Origin: Chloroflexota bacterium
GTDB taxonomy: Bacteria; Chloroflexota; Anaerolineae; Anaerolineales; UBA11579
Assembly: GCA_003486225.1 (NCBI GenBank)
Contig: DNGN01000011.1
Span: 3,609-10,018 of the forward strand
DNA length: 6,410 bases
Direction of reading: 5' to 3'
The translations under genes and the position numbers were made by a program. This document shows, in pieces, positions 1 to 5,525 of this stretch (within the stretch, counting starts at the first letter, position 1; each line of letters begins with the position of its first letter). The notes beneath the pieces were generated by a model that was given only the letters and a program-made list of their open reading frames with translations, was not told the DNA's origin and did not search any database.

Positions 1-158
1 CCGGAAGATGCACTCAAACCGGCTACCAGGGAGAGCTGTCGCTGGACTCTTCGGCTGCCGCAGCTGGGGCAGGAAACATCATCTGCTTTGTTAGAGCTCA
101 TCACCAGCTCTTCAAAATCACTGCTGCATTCGTCACATATAAAACCATAAAGCGGCAT
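1..158 (-). CDS. FmdB-family zinc-ribbon protein (partial, N-terminal 52 codons)
   Basis: The minus strand reads from an ATG at 158-156 into the left window edge without a stop, so only the N-terminus is visible. The protein starts MPLYGFICDEC and has two CxxC knuckles, C8/C11 and C30/C33 (CPSCG), about 20 residues apart. This is the zinc-ribbon layout of the FmdB/CxxC_CxxC_SSSS family. Family members are small (about 60-110 residues), so roughly half may be present. The name comes from a proposed regulator of formamidase/amidase genes, but for most members the role is unknown; a nucleic-acid or protein-binding zinc ribbon is inferred. The start is well supported by an AAGGAGGT ribosome-binding site six bases upstream. 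The gene diverges from the exporter operon, has its own promoter, and is probably functionally separate from it. Confidence 0.85.
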   Translation of the reverse strand, partial: MPLYGFICDECSSDFEELVMSSNKADDVSCPSCGSRRVQRQLSLVAGLSASS

Positions 159-164
159 CTTGAT

Positions 165-172
165 ACCTCCTT
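165..172 (-). promoter_or_regulatory. Ribosome-binding site of the FmdB-like gene
   Basis: Read on the minus strand the bases are AAGGAGGT, a near-perfect Shine-Dalgarno sequence six bases before the ATG. It fixes the start of the left-edge gene. Confidence 0.85.
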
Positions 173-183
173 GTATATAAACT

Positions 184-201
184 TATTCGTATTAGCGAAT
201 A
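184..201. promoter_or_regulatory. Inverted repeat / candidate operator at the FmdB-side promoter
   Basis: TATTCG at 184-189 and CGAATA at 196-201 form a perfect inverted repeat with 6-bp arms and a 6-bp spacer. It begins directly downstream of the minus-strand -10 box and covers the predicted transcription start, where a repressor would block initiation. The same arms could form a small hairpin at the 5' end of the FmdB-like mRNA. I do not recognise the cognate protein, and the sequence differs from the TetR operator at 341-360, so another regulator is inferred. Confidence 0.45.
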
Positions 202-202
202 T

Positions 203-230
203 ATTATATCAAATAAGATATTTTTCTAAA
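203..230 (-). promoter_or_regulatory. Predicted sigma-70 promoter for the FmdB-like gene (extended -10)
   Basis: On the minus strand a consensus -10 box TATAAT lies at 208-203. It is preceded by TG plus one base (TGaTATAAT), an extended -10 element. A weak -35 candidate TTTAGA lies at 230-225, 16 bp upstream. The expected transcription start is near 196, giving a leader of about 38 bases. The surroundings are very AT-rich, so chance -10 matches are common. The extended element and the position just upstream of a gene with a strong ribosome-binding site support the call. Confidence 0.6.
206..221. repeat. Short inverted repeat ATATC-N6-GATAT
   Basis: ATATC at 206-210 and GATAT at 217-221 are perfect 5-bp arms around a 6-bp spacer. 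The repeat overlaps the minus-strand -10 box. Its spacer length matches that of the neighbouring palindrome at 184-201. In such AT-rich DNA it may be chance. Confidence 0.25.
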
Positions 231-261
231 TAAAATATTTATTAATATCTCACGAGCCTGG

Positions 262-290
262 TGGTTAAATTTTCTGGGTGGGCCTAACCA
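262..290. repeat. Spaced inverted repeat TGGTTA-N17-TAACCA
   Basis: TGGTTA at 262-267 and TAACCA at 285-290 are perfect 6-bp arms with 17 bp between them. The repeat lies about 20 bp upstream of the rightward -35 box, where an activator might bind. The spacer is too long for a good hairpin, and there is no uridine tract, so it is not a terminator. With arms this short it could be chance. Confidence 0.2.
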
Positions 291-311
291 ATTTCCAGCT
301 GCTAATTGACC

Positions 312-340
312 TTGACCCATTAAACCTGTACACTTATATA
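312..340 (+). promoter_or_regulatory. Predicted sigma-70 promoter of the tetR-exporter operon
   Basis: A -35 box TTGACC (312-317) and a -10 box TATATA (335-340) are separated by exactly 17 bp. A second TTGACC at 306-311 abuts the first as a direct repeat, but it would give a 23-bp spacer and is probably not used with this -10. Transcription should begin around 346-348, inside the operator, leaving a leader of only about 30 bases before the repressor ATG. No other promoter was seen down to the window end, so this one probably drives the whole operon. Confidence 0.65.
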
Positions 341-360
341 AACTGACTGGTCAGTCAATT
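341..360. promoter_or_regulatory. TetR-family operator (autoregulatory site)
   Basis: The arms TGACTG (344-349) and CAGTCA (352-357) are perfect inverted repeats around a 2-bp centre. The two outermost positions on each side (AA...TT) are also symmetric, giving a 20-bp imperfect palindrome. Sites with TGACTG/CAGTCA-type arms are common operators of TetR-family repressors. This one directly follows the -10 box, spans the expected transcription start and lies 15 bp before the tetR start codon. Autorepression of the operon by its first gene product is the natural inference. Confidence 0.8.
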
Positions 361-375
361 ATTGGGTGTGGCATT

Positions 376-987
376 ATGTCTCCTAAGCCTGATGTGAGTC
401 AAGAACGCAAACAACAAATCATGCAAGCCGCGCTGCAGGTGTTTTCGCAGGATGGTTTGCATAAAGCTCGTATGGATGATATTGCCAAAGCTGCGGGCTT
501 GAGTAAGGGGACTTTATATTGGTATTTCAGCAGCAAAGATAAAATAATTGCTGATTTGTTGGCGAATTTTTTTGACCGGGAATTCTCAAAGATCGAAGCA
601 TGGTCAATCCGGGATGTGTCTGCAAGAGATCTGCTGCAAAAATTGGTTGACATGCTGGTCGAAGATTTGCTCTTGGAAAAGCAGTTTATGCCCATCCTGT
701 ATGAGTTTTGGGCCATGAGCTTTCGGAACCCAACTGTTGGAAAGTTTATCCGCGAGAGTATGTACCGTTACCTGGATCTGTTGGTGCCGTTGGTTCAGCG
801 CGGCATAGACACTGGAGAGTTTCGTGATCTGGCTGCCAGGGATATCGCCATGGCCTTGGGGGCGATTATCGAAGGTTCAATTTTGTTGTGGTCATACGAT
901 CTCGATAATCTGGATTTCCAGAAGCTTATTTCGAATAGCGTCTCCATATTTTTGGATGGCATCCAGGATACGAGCAATAAAGCATGA
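376..987 (+). CDS. TetR/AcrR-family transcriptional repressor
   Basis: A 203-residue protein of usual TetR size. Residues about 11-58 form the TetR_N DNA-binding domain: a first helix (RKQQIMQAALQVFSQDG), then MDDIAKAAGLSKGTLYWYF with the recognition helix around 42-51, then a KDKII segment. The remaining ~140 residues are a helical ligand-binding and dimerisation domain (for example LYEFWAMSFRNP at 108-119). It is too divergent to name a ligand. ATG 376 is the only suitable in-frame start. It has just a weak GGGTG upstream, so translation may be modest, as is common for repressors. The gene heads the exporter operon and follows a fitting operator, so it probably represses itself and the transporter until an effector binds. 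Its job parallels E. coli CecR (YbiH), which controls ybhGFSR, but I cannot claim orthology. Confidence 0.93.
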   Translation: MSPKPDVSQERKQQIMQAALQVFSQDGLHKARMDDIAKAAGLSKGTLYWYFSSKDKIIADLLANFFDREFSKIEAWSIRDVSARDLLQKLVDMLVEDLLLEKQFMPILYEFWAMSFRNPTVGKFIRESMYRYLDLLVPLVQRGIDTGEFRDLAARDIAMALGAIIEGSILLWSYDLDNLDFQKLISNSVSIFLDGIQDTSNKA

Positions 988-1021
988 CCCGGATTGGGAA
1001 AGTTTTTTGATACATGGGATT

Positions 1022-1028
1022 GAGGAGG
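1022..1028 (+). promoter_or_regulatory. Strong ribosome-binding site of the small membrane protein gene
   Basis: GAGGAGG lies four bases before ATG 1033. It is one of the strongest ribosome-binding sites in the operon and follows an in-frame TGA at 1021-1023. It therefore fixes the start of this short gene and supports its being real. Confidence 0.75.
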
Positions 1029-1032
1029 AACG

Positions 1033-1299
1033 ATGGATGTTGTGATACTGGTTGCTGCAATGCTGGTTGTAGGTCTGCTGATTGGCTGGTTCGCCGATAA
1101 GATTTTTAAAGGTGATCGTCCTAAAGGCTTGCAGGGTGATCTGGTTGCTGCCGTTCTGACCACGCTGGTGGTCGGGTTGTTGGATTGGTATGTGATCCCT
1201 ATGATGAATTTTAGCGATACGCTGAAATTGTTGGGCGTAGCGCTAGAACCTGCCCTGGGTGCACTGCTGGTGCTCTGGCTCATGCGGCGATCAAATTGA
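1033..1299 (+). CDS. Small membrane protein, GlsB/YeaQ/YmgE-like
   Basis: An 88-residue, very hydrophobic protein with three likely membrane segments: about 2-21 (VVILVAAMLVVGLLIGWFAD), 37-57 and 64-84. A short basic loop, KIFKGDRPKG, separates the first two, and the chain ends in MRRSN. The length, the GLLIGWFAD stretch at the end of helix 1 and the glycine-rich last helix running into LWLMRR resemble the GlsB/YeaQ/YmgE (transglycosylase-associated) family. That family is named mainly for stress-linked membrane proteins without a proven activity. The assignment is tentative. The gene sits 45 bp after tetR and 22 bp before ATPase 1 on the same strand, so it should be co-transcribed with the exporter. 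An accessory or modulatory role is only inference. An in-frame stop just upstream excludes an earlier start. Confidence 0.8.
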   Translation: MDVVILVAAMLVVGLLIGWFADKIFKGDRPKGLQGDLVAAVLTTLVVGLLDWYVIPMMNFSDTLKLLGVALEPALGALLVLWLMRRSN

Positions 1300-1321
1300 C
1301 AAAGGTACCTGGTGGTTGCCG

Positions 1322-2260
1322 ATGTCATCGATAGATCAGCCAATAGTTCAATTTGCTGAGGTGTGCCGGAACTTTAAACAGGTCACGGCCGTGACCAATC
1401 TCTCCCTCGAGATTCTGCCCGGGGAATTGTTTGGCCTGGTCGGGCCGGATGGTGCCGGAAAAACCACCACCTTGCGGATCTTGGCTGGATTGCTCAGTTT
1501 ATCTGGGGGAGAGGGATTTGTGGCCGGATTTAACCTGCGGACCCAACCTGAGAATATCAAGCAGAAAATCGGGTATATGGCACAGCGCTTCAGCATGTAC
1601 GCTGAACTAAACGTGGTTGAGAACTTACAATTCTTCGCAGATCTCTACGATGTGCCGCGGGGCGAAATTCCGCAGAGGATGGCCAGACTGCTGGAATTTG
1701 CCAATCTGACCGATTTTAGAACCAGGCGGGCCGACAAGCTCTCCGGTGGTATGCAAAAAAAATTAGCCCTGGCATGCTGCCTGATCCATGAGCCTGAAAT
1801 CCTGCTCCTGGACGAACCTACCACCGGAGTGGACCCAATTTCCCGCAGGGAATTCTGGAATATTTTAAGCAGCTTGCACCTCTCAGGGACCACCATTATC
1901 GTCTCCACGCCTTATATGGATGAAGCAGACCGCTGCTCGCGCGTTGGGTTGATGTACGAGGGGAAACTCATTCGCAATGCACCGCCCAAGGATATCCGGA
2001 ATTCTCTCCAGGCTGAAATGATTGTTTTGGTGCCTGAAAACAGGCTGGGGTTAAAGGAGATTTTGACCTCCATTCCAGGAGTCCTGGAGGTTCAAACATA
2101 CGGAGATGCGTATCATATTCTGGTTCGCAATGCTGAACGCCAAATGAAGAGCATCAAACGCGTATTAGGCCGGGAGAAAAGGGTATACCGGGAGTTGAGA
2201 GCCTCACAGCCAAGAATGGAAGAAGCCTTTATCTCCCTCACGAAAGGTATGGAGCCATAA
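1322..2260 (+). CDS. ABC transporter ATPase 1 (YbhF N-half-like, degenerate H-loop)
   Basis: A 312-residue nucleotide-binding subunit, expected at the inner face of the membrane. Motifs in order: Walker A GPDGAGKTT (41-49), Q-loop in YMAQRFS (Q88), signature LSGGM (140-144), Walker B ILLLDEP with catalytic E165, D-loop GVDP (169-172). At the H-loop the sequence is STPYMDEAD, so the expected histidine is proline 197. About 110 more residues follow and end in the PRMEEAFISL motif seen in DrrA/YbhF-type ATPases. The PDGAGKT Walker A, MAQRFSMY and SRREFW features match my recollection of the N-terminal half of E. coli YbhF. ATG 1322 is chosen over ATG 1259: it has GGTGG seven bases upstream, starts at the normal ABC N-terminus and avoids overlapping the small membrane gene. 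The stop overlaps the next ATG by one base, indicating translational coupling. Confidence 0.93.
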   Translation: MSSIDQPIVQFAEVCRNFKQVTAVTNLSLEILPGELFGLVGPDGAGKTTTLRILAGLLSLSGGEGFVAGFNLRTQPENIKQKIGYMAQRFSMYAELNVVENLQFFADLYDVPRGEIPQRMARLLEFANLTDFRTRRADKLSGGMQKKLALACCLIHEPEILLLDEPTTGVDPISRREFWNILSSLHLSGTTIIVSTPYMDEADRCSRVGLMYEGKLIRNAPPKDIRNSLQAEMIVLVPENRLGLKEILTSIPGVLEVQTYGDAYHILVRNAERQMKSIKRVLGREKRVYRELRASQPRMEEAFISLTKGMEP

Positions 2261-3393
2261 TGTCGTTTCGCCATTTTTGGGCAATCACCCGGAAAGAGGT
2301 CAGCCATATAGTCCGTGATCCCTATACACTCTTCCTGGTGTTGCTTTCGCCAACCCTTCTGATGTTGCTGATGGCGTACGCTCTCACGGTCGATCTTAAA
2401 AATATCCCGATTGCTGTGCTCGACCAGGACAAGTCCCAACTTTCGAAAACCTTTATTCAAAGGATCACAGCTGGCGAAGACCTGGTCCTTTACGCTAATA
2501 CAGAGAACATGCCTGAGGTTGATCATCTACTCCAGCGTGGGGAGATAAAAGCTGTTGTAATTATAGGCCCGGGTTTTTCCAACGATCTGCTCGGCTTCAA
2601 GCAGGTTAAATTGCAGTTGATCATCGATGGCACCGAGCCTGAAAGCGGTGGTTTTGCTGTGGATCATATTGGGTTGAGAGCTGAAGAATTCATAGGAGAA
2701 ATGCTTCAAGAACGCTTGGGTCAAATGGGCCTTGCGCAGGCGTCGCTTGAACCAATCGATTTACGGGTCAGGGCCTGGTTTAATCCCAGCCTGAAACCCA
2801 GGAATGATCTGGTGCCAGGCTTGCTTTCGATCGTTTTGGGTTTGCCAGCCATGCTGGTGGCGCTCACAATTTCTCATGAACGGGAGCATGGGACGCTGGA
2901 GCAACTGCTGGCTACGCCCATCGGGAGAACAGAAATCCTCCTGGGCAAAATGTTCCCGTATCTGTTGGTCGGCTTGGCGAACGTGATCTTCATTCCCATT
3001 CTGGCAATGCTCTGGTTTAAGGTGCCTTTCAATGGGAACTTCCTCGTGTTCTTTGCTCTATCCTCGGTCTTCTTGTTTGGCATTTTAAGTATGGGAATCA
3101 TTGTCGGCGTCTTCATGAAGACCCAATCGGCTGCGCTGGCTTTGTCATTTTTACTGATCTTTTTCCCGGGATTTTTCTTGACGGGTATATTTTTCCCCAT
3201 TGTCTCGATGCCAGAGATCATGAGGCTGGAATCGCTGGGGATGCCTGGGACGCATTATGCCATTATCACCAGGGGGGTTTTTCTCTCCGGGGTAGGCTTC
3301 GAGGTGCTCTGGCCCTACGCCATAATGCTTATCTTCCTCGGGCTGGTCTTTACTGGAGTGGCTGGTTTGTTCTTTAAGAAGCGCTTGGCTTAG
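2260..3393 (+). CDS. ABC-2 type exporter permease 1 (YbhS-like)
   Basis: A 377-residue ABC-2 membrane subunit of usual family length. A cytoplasmic start with RKEVSHIVRDP leads into membrane helix 1 (about 22-44). An extracytoplasmic domain of about 140 residues follows (45-185, including IPIAVLDQDKSQ), then five more helices near 186-205, 232-253, 262-285, 289-314 and 350-371. The family hallmark REHGTLEQLLATPI (208-221) follows helix 2 and is the region that contacts the ATPases. The region before the final helix carries the TGIFFPIVSMP motif common in YbhS/YhhJ proteins, and the C-terminus is basic (KKRLA). The start codon overlaps the ATPase 1 stop in TAATG, with GGAG five bases upstream. 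Permease 2 is expected to be its partner in the membrane. The substrate is not evident; drug, cation or lipid-like compounds are typical for relatives. Confidence 0.92.
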   Translation: MSFRHFWAITRKEVSHIVRDPYTLFLVLLSPTLLMLLMAYALTVDLKNIPIAVLDQDKSQLSKTFIQRITAGEDLVLYANTENMPEVDHLLQRGEIKAVVIIGPGFSNDLLGFKQVKLQLIIDGTEPESGGFAVDHIGLRAEEFIGEMLQERLGQMGLAQASLEPIDLRVRAWFNPSLKPRNDLVPGLLSIVLGLPAMLVALTISHEREHGTLEQLLATPIGRTEILLGKMFPYLLVGLANVIFIPILAMLWFKVPFNGNFLVFFALSSVFLFGILSMGIIVGVFMKTQSAALALSFLLIFFPGFFLTGIFFPIVSMPEIMRLESLGMPGTHYAIITRGVFLSGVGFEVLWPYAIMLIFLGLVFTGVAGLFFKKRLA

Positions 3394-3402
3394 CGGAGGC
3401 TG

Positions 3403-4530
3403 ATGGTGTTTCGGCGGATTTGGGCATTAACCACAAAAGAATTCCTGCATCTAAAAAATGACTGGTGGTTACCAGTATTTATGCTGTTTGGCGGTGTCCT
3501 GGAGCTTTTGCTGGTGGGGTGGGCTACCTCTCGGCCGATCACCAATTTACCTCTCATGGTTTTGGACCTGGACCACACCGCCTCCAGCCGGAAAGTCATC
3601 CAGGCACTGGAAAATACGAATACCTTTGCTCTGGAAGACTCAGTCCTGACAAGAAATGAGATCGAACGCGCCTTGGTCAATGGCGAAATTACCATGGCGC
3701 TCATCATTCCGGATGGCTTTGAGACAGCCCTCCGGCAAATAGAAGGCGTAGCAGAACTGCCGGTATTTCTGAATGGGGCTGAGAGCATTCCGGCGACGGC
3801 AGCCTTGCGTTCGGTTGAGGGGGTTGTTCGAAACCTGAGTGAAAAAATTATTGTCGAACGTATGGGACTAAATGCCGATCAAATGGCAGGATTTGACCCG
3901 AGTTTGCGTGTCTGGTTCAACGAATCCCTGAGTGAGGCTTTTTATACCGTCCCGGCCGAATTGGGGCTCATGCTGGAATTTACGGTCTTATTGTTTGCGG
4001 CCCTGGCCTTTTCCCGGGAACGGGAATTAGGCACCCTTGAACAGCTGCTGGTGATGCCGTTTTCTTCCCTGGAGATCATCATTGGAAAATCGATCCCGGT
4101 GATCATCATCGGGTTTGTGGATTTTGCCTTGATGCTGGCGATGACCCATTTTGTCTTTGGGATCCCTGTCCGTGGCTCGCTGGTCTTATTGTTAATCTTG
4201 GCTTTGGGCTATATCCTGGTGGAACTTGGTAAGGGTATGGTGATCTCTGTAATCTCCCGCACCCAGCACCAGGCATTTTTACTGGTCATGTTGGTGGGCA
4301 TGGGAGATTTCATGTTCACCGGATATGCTGCCCCGGTGGAGGCCATGCCGCAGCTGGTGCAGTGGTTTGCTAATTTTGTTCCAGCCCAGCACTGGCTTTT
4401 CATCCTGCGTGGGATCATGCTGAAAGGCAGCAGCTTGGATATCCTGATGCCAAATTTGCTCATGTTATTTGGCCTCGGTTCTGTGATTATCGCCTTTTCA
4501 CTGCGGTATGTCCGGCGGGCGTTAAATTAG
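3403..4530 (+). CDS. ABC-2 type exporter permease 2 (YbhR-like)
   Basis: A 375-residue paralogue of permease 1 with the same plan: basic N-terminus, helix 1 (about 21-41), an extracytoplasmic domain (about 45-183, with LPLMVLDLDHT), then five helices. The ABC-2 hallmark RERELGTLEQLLVMPF is at 205-220, and a conserved TGYAAPVEAMP motif sits at 306-316. It differs from permease 1 in helix 1, where NDWWLPVFMLFGGVLEL replaces the usual DP...SPxLLM pattern, and in several acidic or charged residues in or beside predicted helices (E34, E274, K277, D302). This suggests the two subunits are not interchangeable. GGAGG at 3395-3399 lies only three bases before ATG 3403. GTG 3406, the next codon, has better spacing and would shorten the protein by one residue. 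The gene starts nine bases after permease 1 and should be co-translated with it. Confidence 0.92.
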   Translation: MVFRRIWALTTKEFLHLKNDWWLPVFMLFGGVLELLLVGWATSRPITNLPLMVLDLDHTASSRKVIQALENTNTFALEDSVLTRNEIERALVNGEITMALIIPDGFETALRQIEGVAELPVFLNGAESIPATAALRSVEGVVRNLSEKIIVERMGLNADQMAGFDPSLRVWFNESLSEAFYTVPAELGLMLEFTVLLFAALAFSRERELGTLEQLLVMPFSSLEIIIGKSIPVIIIGFVDFALMLAMTHFVFGIPVRGSLVLLLILALGYILVELGKGMVISVISRTQHQAFLLVMLVGMGDFMFTGYAAPVEAMPQLVQWFANFVPAQHWLFILRGIMLKGSSLDILMPNLLMLFGLGSVIIAFSLRYVRRALN

Positions 4531-4536
4531 GCGGCT

Positions 4537-5502
4537 ATGATGGAAGGTAAGAATATCATTCAGGTTCGTGGTTTGACAAAACAGTTTGGCGACTTTACAG
4601 CTGTGGATTCGATATCTTTTAATGTGGAAAAGGCAGAAATCTTCGGTTTTCTGGGACCAAACGGTTCAGGAAAGACCACCACGATCCGCATGATTTTGGG
4701 GCTGCTGGATGCCACAGAAGGAGAAATTGAGCTGTTAGGCATGAAAGTCGGGAACGCCGCACACCAAATACGCAACCGCCTTGGGTATATGTCTCAACGC
4801 TTCAGCCTTTACAACGACCTGACCGTCCTTCAAAACCTCCAGTTTTACGGGGCGGCATATGGGCTGCCAGCCTCTGCCATGCCAAAAAAGATCGGAGAAA
4901 CCCTGGAAAGGTCAGGCCTGCTGGGGAAGGAGCATGTAAAGACTCAGGACCTGTCGGGAGGATGGCGGCAGAGACTGGCATTAGGCGTCGCCATTTTGCA
5001 TCGCCCAGAGGTAATCTTCCTGGATGAACCCACCTCCGGTGTTGATCCTGTTTCTCGAAGGGCTTTTTGGGATTTACTCTATCAACTTGTGCAGGAGGAT
5101 GTAACCATATTTGTCACCACCCACTATATGGATGAAGCAGAGCATTGTCACCGTTTGGCATTTATTCTGGATGGCAAAATGATTGCTTACGGATCACCCA
5201 CGGAGATCAAGGCATCCACTTTTCAGAACCAGATTTTGGAAATCGTCCCTGAAGATCCAAAAATGCTGGTGGAGCAGCTATCCAGGGCTTCTTCAGACGG
5301 GGTTCTGCCGATCAATCGGGTGGCATTATACGGTGCGCAGGTCCATGTGTTTAGTGATGATCTGCGTATAAATAAAAAAGTAGATAGATTTTTGCGCAGA
5401 GAAAATATTTTTGTGAAGCAGTCTGCGATGGTTGAGCCGTCGCTCGAGGATGTGTTTATTGAAGCAGTGAAAAAAAGAAATGATTCTGAAAAAAGTTTGT
5501 GA
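4537..5502 (+). CDS. ABC transporter ATPase 2 (YbhF C-half-like, canonical)
   Basis: A 321-residue nucleotide-binding subunit with a full motif set: Walker A GPNGSGKT (40-47), Q-loop in YMSQRFSLY (Q87), signature LSGGW (139-143) followed by RQRLAL, Walker B VIFLDEP with catalytic E164, D-loop GVDP (168-171), and a normal H-loop histidine H196 in TTHYMDEAE. The C-terminal extension ends in the PSLEDVFIEAV motif near 301-311, matching that in ATPase 1. The QRFSLY, WRQRLAL and SRRAFW features place it with YbhF-type ATPases, here as the counterpart of the C-terminal half. It is expected to pair with ATPase 1 below the two permeases. The start is one of two adjacent ATGs (4537 or 4540). A weak GGCGG at 4530-4534 gives better spacing to the second, which would drop one residue. 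Only six bases separate it from permease 2. Confidence 0.94.
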   Translation: MMEGKNIIQVRGLTKQFGDFTAVDSISFNVEKAEIFGFLGPNGSGKTTTIRMILGLLDATEGEIELLGMKVGNAAHQIRNRLGYMSQRFSLYNDLTVLQNLQFYGAAYGLPASAMPKKIGETLERSGLLGKEHVKTQDLSGGWRQRLALGVAILHRPEVIFLDEPTSGVDPVSRRAFWDLLYQLVQEDVTIFVTTHYMDEAEHCHRLAFILDGKMIAYGSPTEIKASTFQNQILEIVPEDPKMLVEQLSRASSDGVLPINRVALYGAQVHVFSDDLRINKKVDRFLRRENIFVKQSAMVEPSLEDVFIEAVKKRNDSEKSL

Positions 5503-5513
5503 AGATCAAATTC

Positions 5514-5520
5514 AGGAGGT
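5514..5520 (+). promoter_or_regulatory. Strong ribosome-binding site of the adaptor gene
   Basis: AGGAGGT lies five bases before ATG 5526, in the 23-bp gap after ATPase 2. It fixes the start of the lipoprotein and suggests that the adaptor is translated independently and well, unlike the weakly primed genes just upstream. Confidence 0.8.
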
Positions 5521-5525
5521 ACGGT

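Noticed and set aside
184..201. Reading the TATTCG/CGAATA palindrome as a LexA (SOS) box
   Set aside because: The Gram-positive-type SOS box needs CGAAC-N4-GTTCG. Arm sequence and spacing differ here, so no SOS link is claimed.
227..241. TAAATA-N3-TATTTA as a hairpin terminator
   Set aside because: The stem is pure A/T with no GC core. It lies between two divergent promoters where no transcript needs to end, and is best explained by AT-rich composition.
988..1032. A separate promoter for the transporter genes after tetR
   Set aside because: The 45-bp gap contains no pair of -35/-10 boxes at acceptable spacing; only a ribosome-binding site is recognisable.
1259..1321. ATG 1259 as an upstream start that would lengthen ATPase 1 by 21 residues
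   Set aside because: It lies inside the small membrane protein gene in another frame. The extra residues (Cys/Trp-rich) look unlike any ABC N-terminus, and ATG 1322 has a GGTGG at suitable spacing and starts at the normal domain boundary.
795..1343. Minus-strand open frame of 182 codons across the end of tetR and the small membrane gene
   Set aside because: It is low-complexity Ser/Thr/Pro-rich, matches no family I know, has no convincing start signal, and is antisense to two well-supported genes.
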